Assembly: GCA_964416315.1 (NCBI GenBank)
Contig: CAYQDR010000019.1
Coordinates: 1 to 52,888 of the forward strand
DNA length: 52,888 nt
Reading direction: 5' to 3'
DNA from: CAYQDR01 sp964416315
GTDB taxonomy: Bacteria; Methylomirabilota; Methylomirabilia; Rokubacteriales; DASRDR01
Of the stretch, positions 17,273-24,961 are shown piece after piece. Numbering within the stretch: position 1 is the stretch's first letter; each line of letters starts with the position of its first letter. A program made the position numbers and the translations under genes. The notes beneath the pieces were generated by a model. The model saw nothing but the letters and a program-made list of their open reading frames with translations. It ran no database searches and had not been told where the DNA came from.

Positions 17273-17310
17273 CCTCGTGTGTCGGCCGATCGGGGTCCGG
17301 CTATACGGGC

Positions 17311-17964
17311 TTAGTACCCCTTCCCGTACGCCGCCTCCCATCCCCAGGCGCCGCCGCCTGCCCCGCGAGCCGCCATCCGCATGCGGACGACGTTGGCCAC
17401 CTCTTCGGCGTCGCCGGCGACGAGGGCTTTCGTCGAGCAGACGGACGCGCACATCGGGAGCTTACCCTCGGCGATCCGGTTGGCCCCGTACATCCGGCGC
17501 TCCCGCTCGGAGAAGGGGACCTCGGGCCCGCCGGCGCAGTAGGTGCACTTGTCCATGACGCCCCGGGCGCCGAATGGCGCGCCCCGCGGGAACTGCGGCG
17601 CGCCGAACGGGCAGGCGTACAGGCAGTAGCCGCAGCCGATGCAGGTCTCCTTGTTGACCTGGACGATCCCGTCGGGCCGGTGGAAGAGCGCGTCCACGGG
17701 GCAGACGGCCACGCACGGGGCCTTCGAGCAGTGCATGCAGGGAACGGCGACGTTGGTCTCGCCGGGCTCCCCCTCGTTGATCGTGACGACGCGGATGCGG
17801 GCGATGCCGGGCGGCACGTTGTTCTCGTTCTTACAGGCGACCTCGCAGCCGCCGCACTCGATGCAGCGCTTGACGTCGATGTAGAACTTCAGCCGGGTGG
17901 GGGCGTACTTGAGCTGGGGCCCCTCGGCCTGTCGGTACGGCAGCGTGACCTTGGTCTCGGCCAT
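17311..17964 (-). CDS. Formate dehydrogenase iron-sulfur subunit (4 x 4Fe-4S)
   Basis: Electron-transfer subunit of the FdnH/HybA/PsrB family, 217 aa. Four cluster motifs are visible: CIECGGCEVACKNEN, CMHCSKAPCVAVCP, CIGCGYCLYACP, and the split CTYC ... CASVC set. There is no C-terminal membrane anchor helix, unlike E. coli FdnH. The ATG at 17964 has GGAGGGGG about 8 bases upstream; an in-frame GTG three codons earlier is possible. It lies 17 bases after fdhA. Confidence 0.93.
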   Translation of the reverse strand: MAETKVTLPYRQAEGPQLKYAPTRLKFYIDVKRCIECGGCEVACKNENNVPPGIARIRVVTINEGEPGETNVAVPCMHCSKAPCVAVCPVDALFHRPDGIVQVNKETCIGCGYCLYACPFGAPQFPRGAPFGARGVMDKCTYCAGGPEVPFSERERRMYGANRIAEGKLPMCASVCSTKALVAGDAEEVANVVRMRMAARGAGGGAWGWEAAYGKGY

Positions 17965-17981
17965 GCTCGTCACCCCCTCCC

Positions 17982-20798
17982 CTAGGCCTTCTTGACCCGG
18001 CAGAGCCCGGTCTTGGTTTCCTGCATCTGGGTCACGCGGTCGTAGCCGTAGTTGGTCACCGTGTTCGCCGACTCACCCACGGCGTACGGCGCCGTGCCCT
18101 CCGGCCACTTGTGGACGAGCGACTTCCCCTCGAAGACGCCACCCCAGTGGTAGGGCAGGAAGACCGTGTCAGGGGCCACCCGCTTGGTGACCCGGGCCTT
18201 CACCTTGATCCGGCTCGGCCGCCCGTCCATGTCCTCCGGGCTCTCGATCCAGACCCACTCCCCGTGCCTGACCCCCACGTCGTGGGCCAGCTTCGGATGG
18301 ATCTCCACGTACATCTCGGGGTTCAGCTCGACGAGCCACCAGGACCCGCGCTCGGCCGCCCCGCCGCCCTCGAACTCGACCTGGCGGCCCGAGGTGAGGA
18401 TGATCGGGTAGTCCTTGACCCACTCGGGCTTCTGCATGCTCTTGTACGGCTGCGGAACCCGGTAGTGCTCCTTGACGTCGTCGTAGGTCGGCCACTTGGT
18501 GATCAGGTCCGGCCGCGGGCTGTGGATCGGCTCGCGGTGGACCGGCACCGGGTCGGGGATGTCCCAGGCGTTGAGGCGAGCCCGGCCGTTGCCGTACGGG
18601 TTCTTCCCCTCCGCCAGCGCCTTCTTGATCGCGGCCATGGTGAGGTCGGTCGCGTAGTCCTTCTCCGCGGGATAGCCCTCCTCGGGCCCGCCCGGCGGGG
18701 CCGAGGCGGCCAGGAGCGACCGCCCGTCCGGCGCCTTCGGACCCCACCGCGCCCGGAATCCGCCGCCACCTTCCGAGGCCGGGATGTCGGTGCGGTAGAG
18801 GATCGAGGTGCCGGGGTGCGTGTCCGTCCAGCACGGCCAGGGGAGGCCCCACTGCTCGCCGTCCACCGGCCCGCCGACCGCCTTCTTGGTCCGGATCTCA
18901 AAGACGTGCGCCCACTGCTGCTGGCGCTTCAGGCGCTCCGGCGTCTGGCCGATGTAGCCGATGGCCAGGTGGCTCATGTTGATCTCGCGGAGGACGTCCT
19001 CGACGGTCTGCTCGGGGAGCGCCTTGACGTCCTTCATGCTGGCCGGGACGCCCTTCCAGGGCCCCTTCATGTTCTTCGCGTACTCGTTCTTGAACCCGAG
19101 CCGCTCGGCCAAGTCCAGCATGATCGCCAGGTCCGTCCGGGACTCCCAGACGGGATCTACGATCTTCTGCCGCCACTGCAGGTCGCGGTTGGTGTTGGTC
19201 GCCGAGCCGGGCTGTTCGTAGTTGCTCGCGGCGGGCAGGATGTACACCCCGTCCGCCCGCTCGGGCAGGACCGCAGTGTTCGTCACGAACGGGTCGATGT
19301 CCACGAGCAGCTCGACCTTCTCGAGGCCCTTCTTGAGCCGGTCCATCTGCTGGATGGAGTTGGACGAGTGGCCCCAGTAGATGACCGCCCGGACCGGCGT
19401 GTCCTGGCCGATCTGCTTGGGGTCGAGGAGCACCGACTCGTACCAGCGGGAGACGGTCAGCCCCGGTTTCTCCATCATCTTCTTGTCCTTGAACCGGGCG
19501 ACCATCCAGTCGTACGGGACGCCCCAGACCTGGCTCCAGTACTTCCAGGCGCTCTCCCCGACGCCGCGGTAGTCGGGCAGGCTTTCCGGTCCGCCGCCGA
19601 CGTCGGTCACGCCCTGGATCTGGTCGTGGCCGCGGAAGACCTGGGCCCCGCCGCCCGGGACGCCCATGTTCCCCAGGACGAGCTGGAGGGCGCAGTAGGA
19701 GCGGACGATGGCGGTGCCGTTGGTGTGCTGGGTGCCGCCCATCGCCCAGATGACGCACCCGGGGCGGTTCTCCGCCATGGCCCTGGCGACCCACTGGAGC
19801 TCGGCCTTCGGGGCCCCGGTGATGTCCGACACGGTGTCCGGGTCGTACTTGGCGACCTCCGCCTTCAGCTCTTCGAAGCCGTAGGTGCGCTCGTTGATCA
19901 TCCGCTGGTCTTCCCAGCCGTTGGCCAGGATGATGTGGATCAACCCGAAGATGAACGCGACGTCCGTGCCCGAGCGGATCCGGACGAACTTGTTCGCGAA
20001 GGCGGCCGTCTTGGTGAACCGCGGCTCGGCGACGATCATGACGGCCCGGTTGACCTCCTTGGCCGTCAGGATGTGCTGCATCGAGATCGGGTGGGTCTCG
20101 GCGGGGTTCATGCCGATGATCAGGATGCTCCGGCTGTTGCGGATGTCATTCTGATTGTTGGTCATCGCCCCGTAGCCCCAGACGTTGGCGAGGCCGGCCA
20201 CGGTCGTCGAGTGGCAGATCCGGGCCTGGTGGTCGCAGTTGTTGCTTCCCCAGAAGCCGGCGAACTTCCGGATGGCGTACCCGTTCTCGTTCGACATGTG
20301 GGCGGAGTAGTTGATCTGCAGGGCGTCCGGGCCGTGCTTCTTCCGGAGATCGAGGAGCTTGGCCGTGATCTCCGACATGGCCTGGTCCCACGAGATCCGC
20401 TTCCACTTCCCGCCCTCGAGCTTCATCGGGTACTTCAGCCGCTTCTCGCTCGTCACCACCGCCCGGGCCGCCGCCCCCTTCGAGCAGAGGCTCCCCAGGT
20501 TGATGGGATGCTCGAACCACGGCTCCTGGCTGACCCAGACCCCGCCCTGGACCTCCCCGATGAAGCCGCAACCGACCGCGCACTTGACGCAGATCGTCTT
20601 GTACTGATCGAGCTTCGGCGGCTGGGGGACCTTCTCCTGCGCCTCGACCTCGCGCACGAGCGACGGCGCCGTGACCCCCGCGCCGAGCCCGCCGATGGCC
20701 GCCGCTTTGAGGAAGTCCCGCCGGTCGACGAGGACGTGCCGCGCCGGGTGGGGGGCGGTCGCGACGACTCCGTTACCGCTGACCCTTCGCAGTTTCAT
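17982..20798 (-). CDS. Formate dehydrogenase catalytic subunit, TAT-exported, Cys form
   Basis: Molybdopterin (bis-MGD) oxidoreductase of 938 aa, probably oxidising formate on the outer face of the inner membrane. A twin-arginine signal DRRDFLKAAAIGG starts at residue 25. The 4Fe-4S site is C70, C73, C77 and C105. The metal ligand is Cys195 (TGC codon) in QARICHSTTV, at the place of selenocysteine in E. coli FdnG (V-U-H), with His196 conserved. YGAMTNNQNDI and the C-terminal molydopterin-binding domain are present. GAGGAGG precedes the ATG. Formate as substrate is inferred from similarity, the TIGR02811-like gene upstream and fdhD nearby. Confidence 0.93.
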   Translation of the reverse strand: MKLRRVSGNGVVATAPHPARHVLVDRRDFLKAAAIGGLGAGVTAPSLVREVEAQEKVPQPPKLDQYKTICVKCAVGCGFIGEVQGGVWVSQEPWFEHPINLGSLCSKGAAARAVVTSEKRLKYPMKLEGGKWKRISWDQAMSEITAKLLDLRKKHGPDALQINYSAHMSNENGYAIRKFAGFWGSNNCDHQARICHSTTVAGLANVWGYGAMTNNQNDIRNSRSILIIGMNPAETHPISMQHILTAKEVNRAVMIVAEPRFTKTAAFANKFVRIRSGTDVAFIFGLIHIILANGWEDQRMINERTYGFEELKAEVAKYDPDTVSDITGAPKAELQWVARAMAENRPGCVIWAMGGTQHTNGTAIVRSYCALQLVLGNMGVPGGGAQVFRGHDQIQGVTDVGGGPESLPDYRGVGESAWKYWSQVWGVPYDWMVARFKDKKMMEKPGLTVSRWYESVLLDPKQIGQDTPVRAVIYWGHSSNSIQQMDRLKKGLEKVELLVDIDPFVTNTAVLPERADGVYILPAASNYEQPGSATNTNRDLQWRQKIVDPVWESRTDLAIMLDLAERLGFKNEYAKNMKGPWKGVPASMKDVKALPEQTVEDVLREINMSHLAIGYIGQTPERLKRQQQWAHVFEIRTKKAVGGPVDGEQWGLPWPCWTDTHPGTSILYRTDIPASEGGGGFRARWGPKAPDGRSLLAASAPPGGPEEGYPAEKDYATDLTMAAIKKALAEGKNPYGNGRARLNAWDIPDPVPVHREPIHSPRPDLITKWPTYDDVKEHYRVPQPYKSMQKPEWVKDYPIILTSGRQVEFEGGGAAERGSWWLVELNPEMYVEIHPKLAHDVGVRHGEWVWIESPEDMDGRPSRIKVKARVTKRVAPDTVFLPYHWGGVFEGKSLVHKWPEGTAPYAVGESANTVTNYGYDRVTQMQETKTGLCRVKKA

Positions 20799-20816
20799 GC
20801 CCCGATCCTCCTCGAC

Positions 20817-21035
20817 CTACTCGTAGAGGGTCCGGTAGTAGCGCTCCGCCTCCTCCGTCCGCCGGTAGAGGATCGGCGCGGCGGGGTCGGCGGGCCGGGG
20901 CTCGGATGCCGACGGGCGCGCGGCCGCCGTGGTCCGCCGGGCGCCGAGCGCGGTCACGACGCCGGCGCCGGTCAGGAGCCCCATGAGGAACGTCCGACGT
21001 CCAGAACGGGGGGCCGGGGCCTTCTCGTCCTTCAT
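20817..21035 (-). CDS. Formate dehydrogenase region TAT-target small protein
   Basis: A 72-aa protein with a twin-arginine-like signal (SGRRTFLMGLLTGAGVVTALG) and a C-terminus ERYYRTLYE. It matches what I know of the small 'formate dehydrogenase region TAT target' family that precedes fdhA in many bacteria; its function is unknown. GAGGAGG stands before the ATG. It ends 18 bases before the fdhA start. Confidence 0.85.
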   Translation of the reverse strand: MKDEKAPAPRSGRRTFLMGLLTGAGVVTALGARRTTAAARPSASEPRPADPAAPILYRRTEEAERYYRTLYE

Positions 21036-21050
21036 CTGAGCCTCCTCAGC

Positions 21051-21293
21051 CTAGCTCACGCACACGAGCGACGAGCAGTGGCAGGCCCCGTCGCGCTCGT
21101 CGAACGCGACCTGAACCCAGTACCCCTCGCGAAGGTCGGCGAGGGTGCCGCCCATGGTCCCGGTCGTCGCCGGTTCGTAGACCTCGATGTTCGAGTCGTC
21201 GTGGAAGTGGAGGGCCACGTCGCGCCCCTCCTCCGTCCTCACGACGACGGTCCGCGTCGCCATGTCGATCGTGCGAATCTGGGCGTCGATCAC
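21051..21293 (-). CDS. Small conserved-looking protein, first gene of formate dehydrogenase operon
   Basis: An 80-aa protein of unknown function with no signal peptide. It reads as a small beta-rich fold (RTIDMATRTVVVRTEEGRDVALHFHDD) and ends in a Cys/His cluster, ACHCSSLVCVS, that could bind metal or haem. The GTG start at 21293 follows GGGGGAGGAG. It is the first gene after the operon promoter at 21408-21436. No firm family could be named. Confidence 0.7.
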   Translation of the reverse strand: MIDAQIRTIDMATRTVVVRTEEGRDVALHFHDDSNIEVYEPATTGTMGGTLADLREGYWVQVAFDERDGACHCSSLVCVS

Positions 21294-21407
21294 GGCTCCT
21301 CCCCCCTCACGTGCGAGGTGGACGGATGGGCGCACCCGTGCACTGCGGATTCCCGGCAGGGCCAGCCGTTACTGTGGTCACGAGACGCAGGACCCATCGC
21401 CGCCTCT

Positions 21408-21436
21408 TTTCTAGCGCCGTTGCCCGGTTGTGTCAA
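21408..21436 (-). promoter_or_regulatory. Predicted formate dehydrogenase operon promoter
   Basis: On the minus strand, TTGACA (21431-21436), 17 bases, TAGAAA (21408-21413). It lies just after the stop of the TorD-like gene, separating the two operons. The leader to the GTG at 21293 is about 105 bases. Confidence 0.65.
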
Positions 21437-21446
21437 GCCCCCACAA

Positions 21447-22247
21447 CTAGCCGCCCGGCGGCCGAGCGGGGGGCGGCGGGGAGCCCCCGGCCCCCCGGCT
21501 GCGGGCAGGCGTCCCCGAGCCCGTCGCGGGGTCGAAGAGAGGCCCCCGCCACCCGGCGGTCGCCCCGAAGGCCGCCCGGGCCTCCTCGAGCGTCCGGACC
21601 GACTCCGGGCCCCAGCCCCGGAAGAGCTCTCCCTCGAGCGCGAGGAAGCCCGTGAGGAGGCGCCCGGCCCCCCGGTAAAAGCGGGCCTCCGGCGCGGCCA
21701 CCAGGTCGTCGGCGCACCTGGGGGCCCAGACCAGGAGGTGGACCTTGAGGAACCTCGCCTGCGCCCCGAGCCAGTGTGCCTCCCCGTCGGGGTCCGGGGC
21801 GGCACGCTGCCGGGCGATGAGGCGGGCCATGACGGAGAGCTCGACGGCAAGGAAGTCCTCCGGCTCGGGGGAGGACGGCTCCTTCTCGAGGCCGAGGCTC
21901 TTGAGGAACCCCCGGAGCGCGACCAGGGGGCGGTCGAGGAGTTGGCCGGTGAGGTAGTAGGACTCGTAGGGCTGGACCTGGGCCTCGCGCGGGCCGACGA
22001 AGAGGAGCGTGAACTCCTCGGCTGCGGCCTCGGCCGCCTCGGCGATCGGCCGCCCCGCGAGGCAGTCCCGGATGGCCGCCCACCCCTCAGCGAGGTCCGC
22101 CTTGAGGGCCCGAGCCGCCTCGATCCGCTCCGGGAGCCCCTGGGCCACGCGGGCGAGCAGGGCAGGCGAGGGCTCGCGGGCCAGGAGCTCGCCGAGAAGC
22201 TCGTAGTACCCCTGGCGGAACTCGAGGAGGTCGCGGTCGCCGATCAT
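21447..22247 (-). CDS. TorD/DmsD-type molybdoenzyme chaperone
   Basis: A 266-aa helical protein of the TorD/NarJ family, cytoplasmic chaperones that bind the TAT signal of molybdoenzymes and keep the apoenzyme open for cofactor loading. Family features: EFTLLFVGPREAQVQPYESYYLTGQ (the conserved Y/F-x-x-L-F...P-YES pattern), ELSVMARLIARQ and FLKVHLLVWAPRCADDL. The C-terminal ~40 residues are Gly/Pro/Arg-rich and not family-like. Its client is almost certainly the fdhA product encoded just downstream. Confidence 0.88.
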   Translation of the reverse strand: MIGDRDLLEFRQGYYELLGELLAREPSPALLARVAQGLPERIEAARALKADLAEGWAAIRDCLAGRPIAEAAEAAAEEFTLLFVGPREAQVQPYESYYLTGQLLDRPLVALRGFLKSLGLEKEPSSPEPEDFLAVELSVMARLIARQRAAPDPDGEAHWLGAQARFLKVHLLVWAPRCADDLVAAPEARFYRGAGRLLTGFLALEGELFRGWGPESVRTLEEARAAFGATAGWRGPLFDPATGSGTPARSRGAGGSPPPPARPPGG

Positions 22248-22263
22248 CGCCCGGCCAGGCCAT

Positions 22264-22707
22264 TCACGGGGACGCCTCGAAGCGCTCGATCTCCCCCGCC
22301 GCCTCGGTGAAGAGCTTGGACAGGGCCCGGTGGATGAAGGCCTTGTACTCGGGATCCTCCTCGATCGGCCGGTCGCCCCCGGCCCGGCGCGCCTCGAGCT
22401 CCGCGTGGAACCCGGCCCCGAGGGCGTTCTCGATTACCCCAAAGAGGACGGCATCCAGCGGGGGCATCGCCTCGACCACCTGCTCCCGCCACAGTCGCTC
22501 CCAGAGGGTGCGATAGGCGCCGCGTCCCAGAAACACGCCTGCCTCGGCGAGAGCCCGGCGCGGATCGCCCAGCGTCTCGCGGAGTGCCTCGTAGTCCCGC
22601 CACCGCTCCAGCGCGACGTCGCGCACGAAGGCTTCGTGCGCCGCATCCAGGAACTCCTTGGCCTTGCTGCGGCCGCGCTTCGGGCGCTCCTGTCGGTCCG
22701 TGGCCAC
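22264..22707 (-). CDS. Unknown small helical protein, 147 aa
   Basis: Real coding is supported by GTG at 22707 with GGAGG upstream, 9 bases after the polyferredoxin stop, and a close fit to the TorD-like gene downstream. The protein is charged and helical (KAKEFLDAAHEAFVRDVALERWRDYEALRETLGD; WERLWREQVVEAMPPLDAVLFGVIENALGAGFHAELEARR). No Cys cluster, signal peptide or membrane segment is seen. No family was recognised. Its place between polyferredoxin and chaperone suggests an accessory or assembly role. Confidence 0.7.
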   Translation of the reverse strand: MATDRQERPKRGRSKAKEFLDAAHEAFVRDVALERWRDYEALRETLGDPRRALAEAGVFLGRGAYRTLWERLWREQVVEAMPPLDAVLFGVIENALGAGFHAELEARRAGGDRPIEEDPEYKAFIHRALSKLFTEAAGEIERFEASP

Positions 22708-22718
22708 CCCTCCGGCCC

Positions 22719-24836
22719 TCAGGGCTCCCACCCCTGCTGCATCTCGTGCACGGCCACGACGGCCCGGCAGTTCGGGCACATCCGGAGGAGGTTCTTCCGG
22801 TTGCCCGCGAACGTATCGAGGAGCGCGGGGAGGCCGAGGACCTTCGCCTCGACGGCCTCGAGGGCGCGGCGGTTGATGTACGGTTTTCCGCACTTCGCGC
22901 AGCCGACCATCTCGTCCTGCACGACCGGCGTGTGGTGGAGCGAGGCGTGGGCAAGCGGCAGGGCGCGGGTGAGCGTGATGACGCGCTCCGGACACACCGC
23001 CTCGCAGAGTCCGCACGCGACGCAGCTCACGTGGCGGAGTTCGAGCGTGTGGGTCTCCTCCACCATCCGGAAGGCGTGGGTCGGGCAGACGTTCACGCAC
23101 GAGCGGCAGAGGGTGCACCCCGGGGCGTTCACCTCTGGGTAGCCGAACGCGACGGTCGGGTCGGTGGGAACGCGGCCCGGATCGCGTCCGGTGGCCTGGA
23201 GCAAGGCCCCGATCGCGTCGGCGACCACGGCCCGGTGCTCGGTCGTGGCCAGCGGCCCCGCCCACGCGAGCGGCGGCGGCCCGAGCGAGTCGGCAAAGGC
23301 CGCGAGGCGCGCCAGCGGCTCCGCAGGGCTGCCGTCGGCGGTGACGAGCGCGATCCGGTCGGCCCCGACGGCGAACGCGTCGAGGATCTGCCGGCAGGCC
23401 GCGAGGCGCGCCTCGAGCGCGCCGCGCTCGCCGTGCGGGCAGCGCTCGCAGCCGAGGAGGGCGACGCCCGCCGCCCCCAGCCGGAGCGCCCCGAGGATGT
23501 CGGCTTCCGACACGTAGCGGAGGCAGGGGACGGAGACCGGGAGGAGCGCGGCGGGGTAGCCGAGCCGGCCGCGTCCCGCGGCCTCCAGCGCGGCCTGCCC
23601 CTTCTCAGGGCACTGGAAGCAGACGACCGGCCGCCCGGCCGGGGCGCCCGGCAGGGGCTCGAGGAGCGCCGCCAGGCGCCTGAAGATGTCGGCGTCCGAG
23701 GGATCCGTGAAGCGGAGCGAGGAGGTGGGGCATGCGCCGACGCAGGCGCCGCACCCCTCGCAGGCGAACTGGTCCACCGCCACCCGCAGCCCCTGCCGGT
23801 CGATCGCCTCGTACGGGCAGACCGTGATGCAGATCCCGCAGGCCGTCTTCTGCTGCGCTCCGCCGGCGCACGTGTCGGCGGTGTAGCGGACGTGCTCGGG
23901 CTTCCGGAACTCGCCCGTGAGCCCGTAGATCCGCCAGGCCGCGGCCTCGAGATCGGCGGGCGCCGGGTCCACGAGGAGGTGGTGCCCCGACCGCGTCGGC
24001 CGGGGCGCGGCCGCGCCCGTCGCCTCCGTCGTGATCACCACGACCTGGTCGGCCGGGATGACGTCCCGCCCCTCGCGGGGGATCCGGATGGCGCCCACCT
24101 TCTCGCAGGCCCGGAGGCAGTCCCCGCAGCGGTCGCAGAGGTCGAGCCGGAGGCGCAGCGCGTCCGAGATGGCGGACGTGTGGCAGACCGGCACGCACTT
24201 CATGCAGGCGATGCACGTCTCGAGGTCGATCGGCTGCGTCCGCTCGACGATGGCCTGGAACGCGCCGAGCCGCCCCCGGATCTCGGCCAGGCGCCCCCAC
24301 GTGGCCTTCCACGGCAGGGGCTGGATCGGCGTCGGGTCGAACCGGTCGGTCCGCTCGTCGAGGAGCAGCGTGGGGGACGCGAACTCGGCGACCCGTCGTG
24401 CCAGCTCGAGCCCCCGCGGCGAGTCGGTCGCGATGAGGACGCGGGCCCCGACGTCCAGGGGGTGCTCGATCGCCTCGGGTGGCTGCTCGCTCGCCCGCAT
24501 CGCCGCCCGGAGGAGCCGCGCCGCCTTCAGGTTCGCCTCGGCCGCCTCCCGGTGCGGCCAGTAGCACGCCTCGCGGAGGTTCACGACCGCGAGCGGCGTC
24601 CCCTCCGCCCCGGCGGCGGCCATCGCCTCCGTGAACAGCTCGCGCGGACCGCAGCAGCCGATCAGGACCCGACCGGGCTTCTCGCGCGCGACGAGACCGA
24701 CGAAGCCGTGGATCTCGTCACGCGGGAGCCGCGCGTAGGCGGCGGGCGCCGCGGGGAGGCCGAGGGCGCGGCCGATCGCCTTCCCGTCCACGGGAAGCGT
24801 GTCGTTGCAGGTGCAGAGAGCGACCCCCCAGCGCAT
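22719..24836 (-). CDS. Multi-cluster 4Fe-4S protein with FlpD/MvhD domain
   Basis: A 705-aa cytoplasmic iron-sulfur protein. The N-terminus (CTCNDTLPV, later LIGCCGPRE) resembles the start of HdrA-like proteins. Six 4Fe-4S motifs follow: CIACMKCVPVCH, CDRCGDCLRACEK, CGICITVCPYEA (with an upstream Cys), CEGCGACVGACP, then, after a gap, CTLCRSCVNVCP and CVACGLCEAVCP. The gap holds a domain like MvhD/FlpD (CFQCPEKGQ ... VPCLRYVSEADILGALRLGAAGVALLGCERC). The C-terminus has two CxxC pairs like a zinc ribbon (CAKCGKPY, CPNCR). FlpD domains link FAD/HdrA modules to formate dehydrogenase or hydrogenase; that link here is inferred. Confidence 0.85.
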   Translation of the reverse strand: MRWGVALCTCNDTLPVDGKAIGRALGLPAAPAAYARLPRDEIHGFVGLVAREKPGRVLIGCCGPRELFTEAMAAAGAEGTPLAVVNLREACYWPHREAAEANLKAARLLRAAMRASEQPPEAIEHPLDVGARVLIATDSPRGLELARRVAEFASPTLLLDERTDRFDPTPIQPLPWKATWGRLAEIRGRLGAFQAIVERTQPIDLETCIACMKCVPVCHTSAISDALRLRLDLCDRCGDCLRACEKVGAIRIPREGRDVIPADQVVVITTEATGAAAPRPTRSGHHLLVDPAPADLEAAAWRIYGLTGEFRKPEHVRYTADTCAGGAQQKTACGICITVCPYEAIDRQGLRVAVDQFACEGCGACVGACPTSSLRFTDPSDADIFRRLAALLEPLPGAPAGRPVVCFQCPEKGQAALEAAGRGRLGYPAALLPVSVPCLRYVSEADILGALRLGAAGVALLGCERCPHGERGALEARLAACRQILDAFAVGADRIALVTADGSPAEPLARLAAFADSLGPPPLAWAGPLATTEHRAVVADAIGALLQATGRDPGRVPTDPTVAFGYPEVNAPGCTLCRSCVNVCPTHAFRMVEETHTLELRHVSCVACGLCEAVCPERVITLTRALPLAHASLHHTPVVQDEMVGCAKCGKPYINRRALEAVEAKVLGLPALLDTFAGNRKNLLRMCPNCRAVVAVHEMQQGWEP

Positions 24837-24853
24837 CGCGGTGCCCGGCTGCG

Positions 24854-24881
24854 ATTATACGCCGCCGCCCGCGGATGTGCC
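24854..24881 (-). promoter_or_regulatory. Predicted promoter of the polyferredoxin operon
   Basis: Perfect TATAAT on the minus strand (24854-24859) with a weak -35 GGCACA near 24876-24881. The predicted start of transcription is about 11 bases before the ATG at 24836, with no ribosome-binding site between. Confidence 0.55.
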
Positions 24882-24884
24882 GCG

Positions 24885-24913
24885 TGCCGGGCCGGCGCCG
24901 GGCGGGGTACAAT
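24885..24913 (+). promoter_or_regulatory. Predicted promoter of the glycosyltransferase gene
   Basis: TACAAT at 24908-24913 with a weak -35 (TGCCGG, 24885-24890, spacer 17), divergent from the polyferredoxin promoter. Confidence 0.4.
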
Positions 24914-24961
24914 CGCCCGCCGGTGCGCGGTGTCGGACCGGCCCGTGGCCGGGAGGGGGCG

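Noticed and set aside
20212..20217. Selenocysteine in the formate dehydrogenase
   Set aside because: The codon at the active-site position is TGC (Cys), with no in-frame UGA anywhere in the gene.
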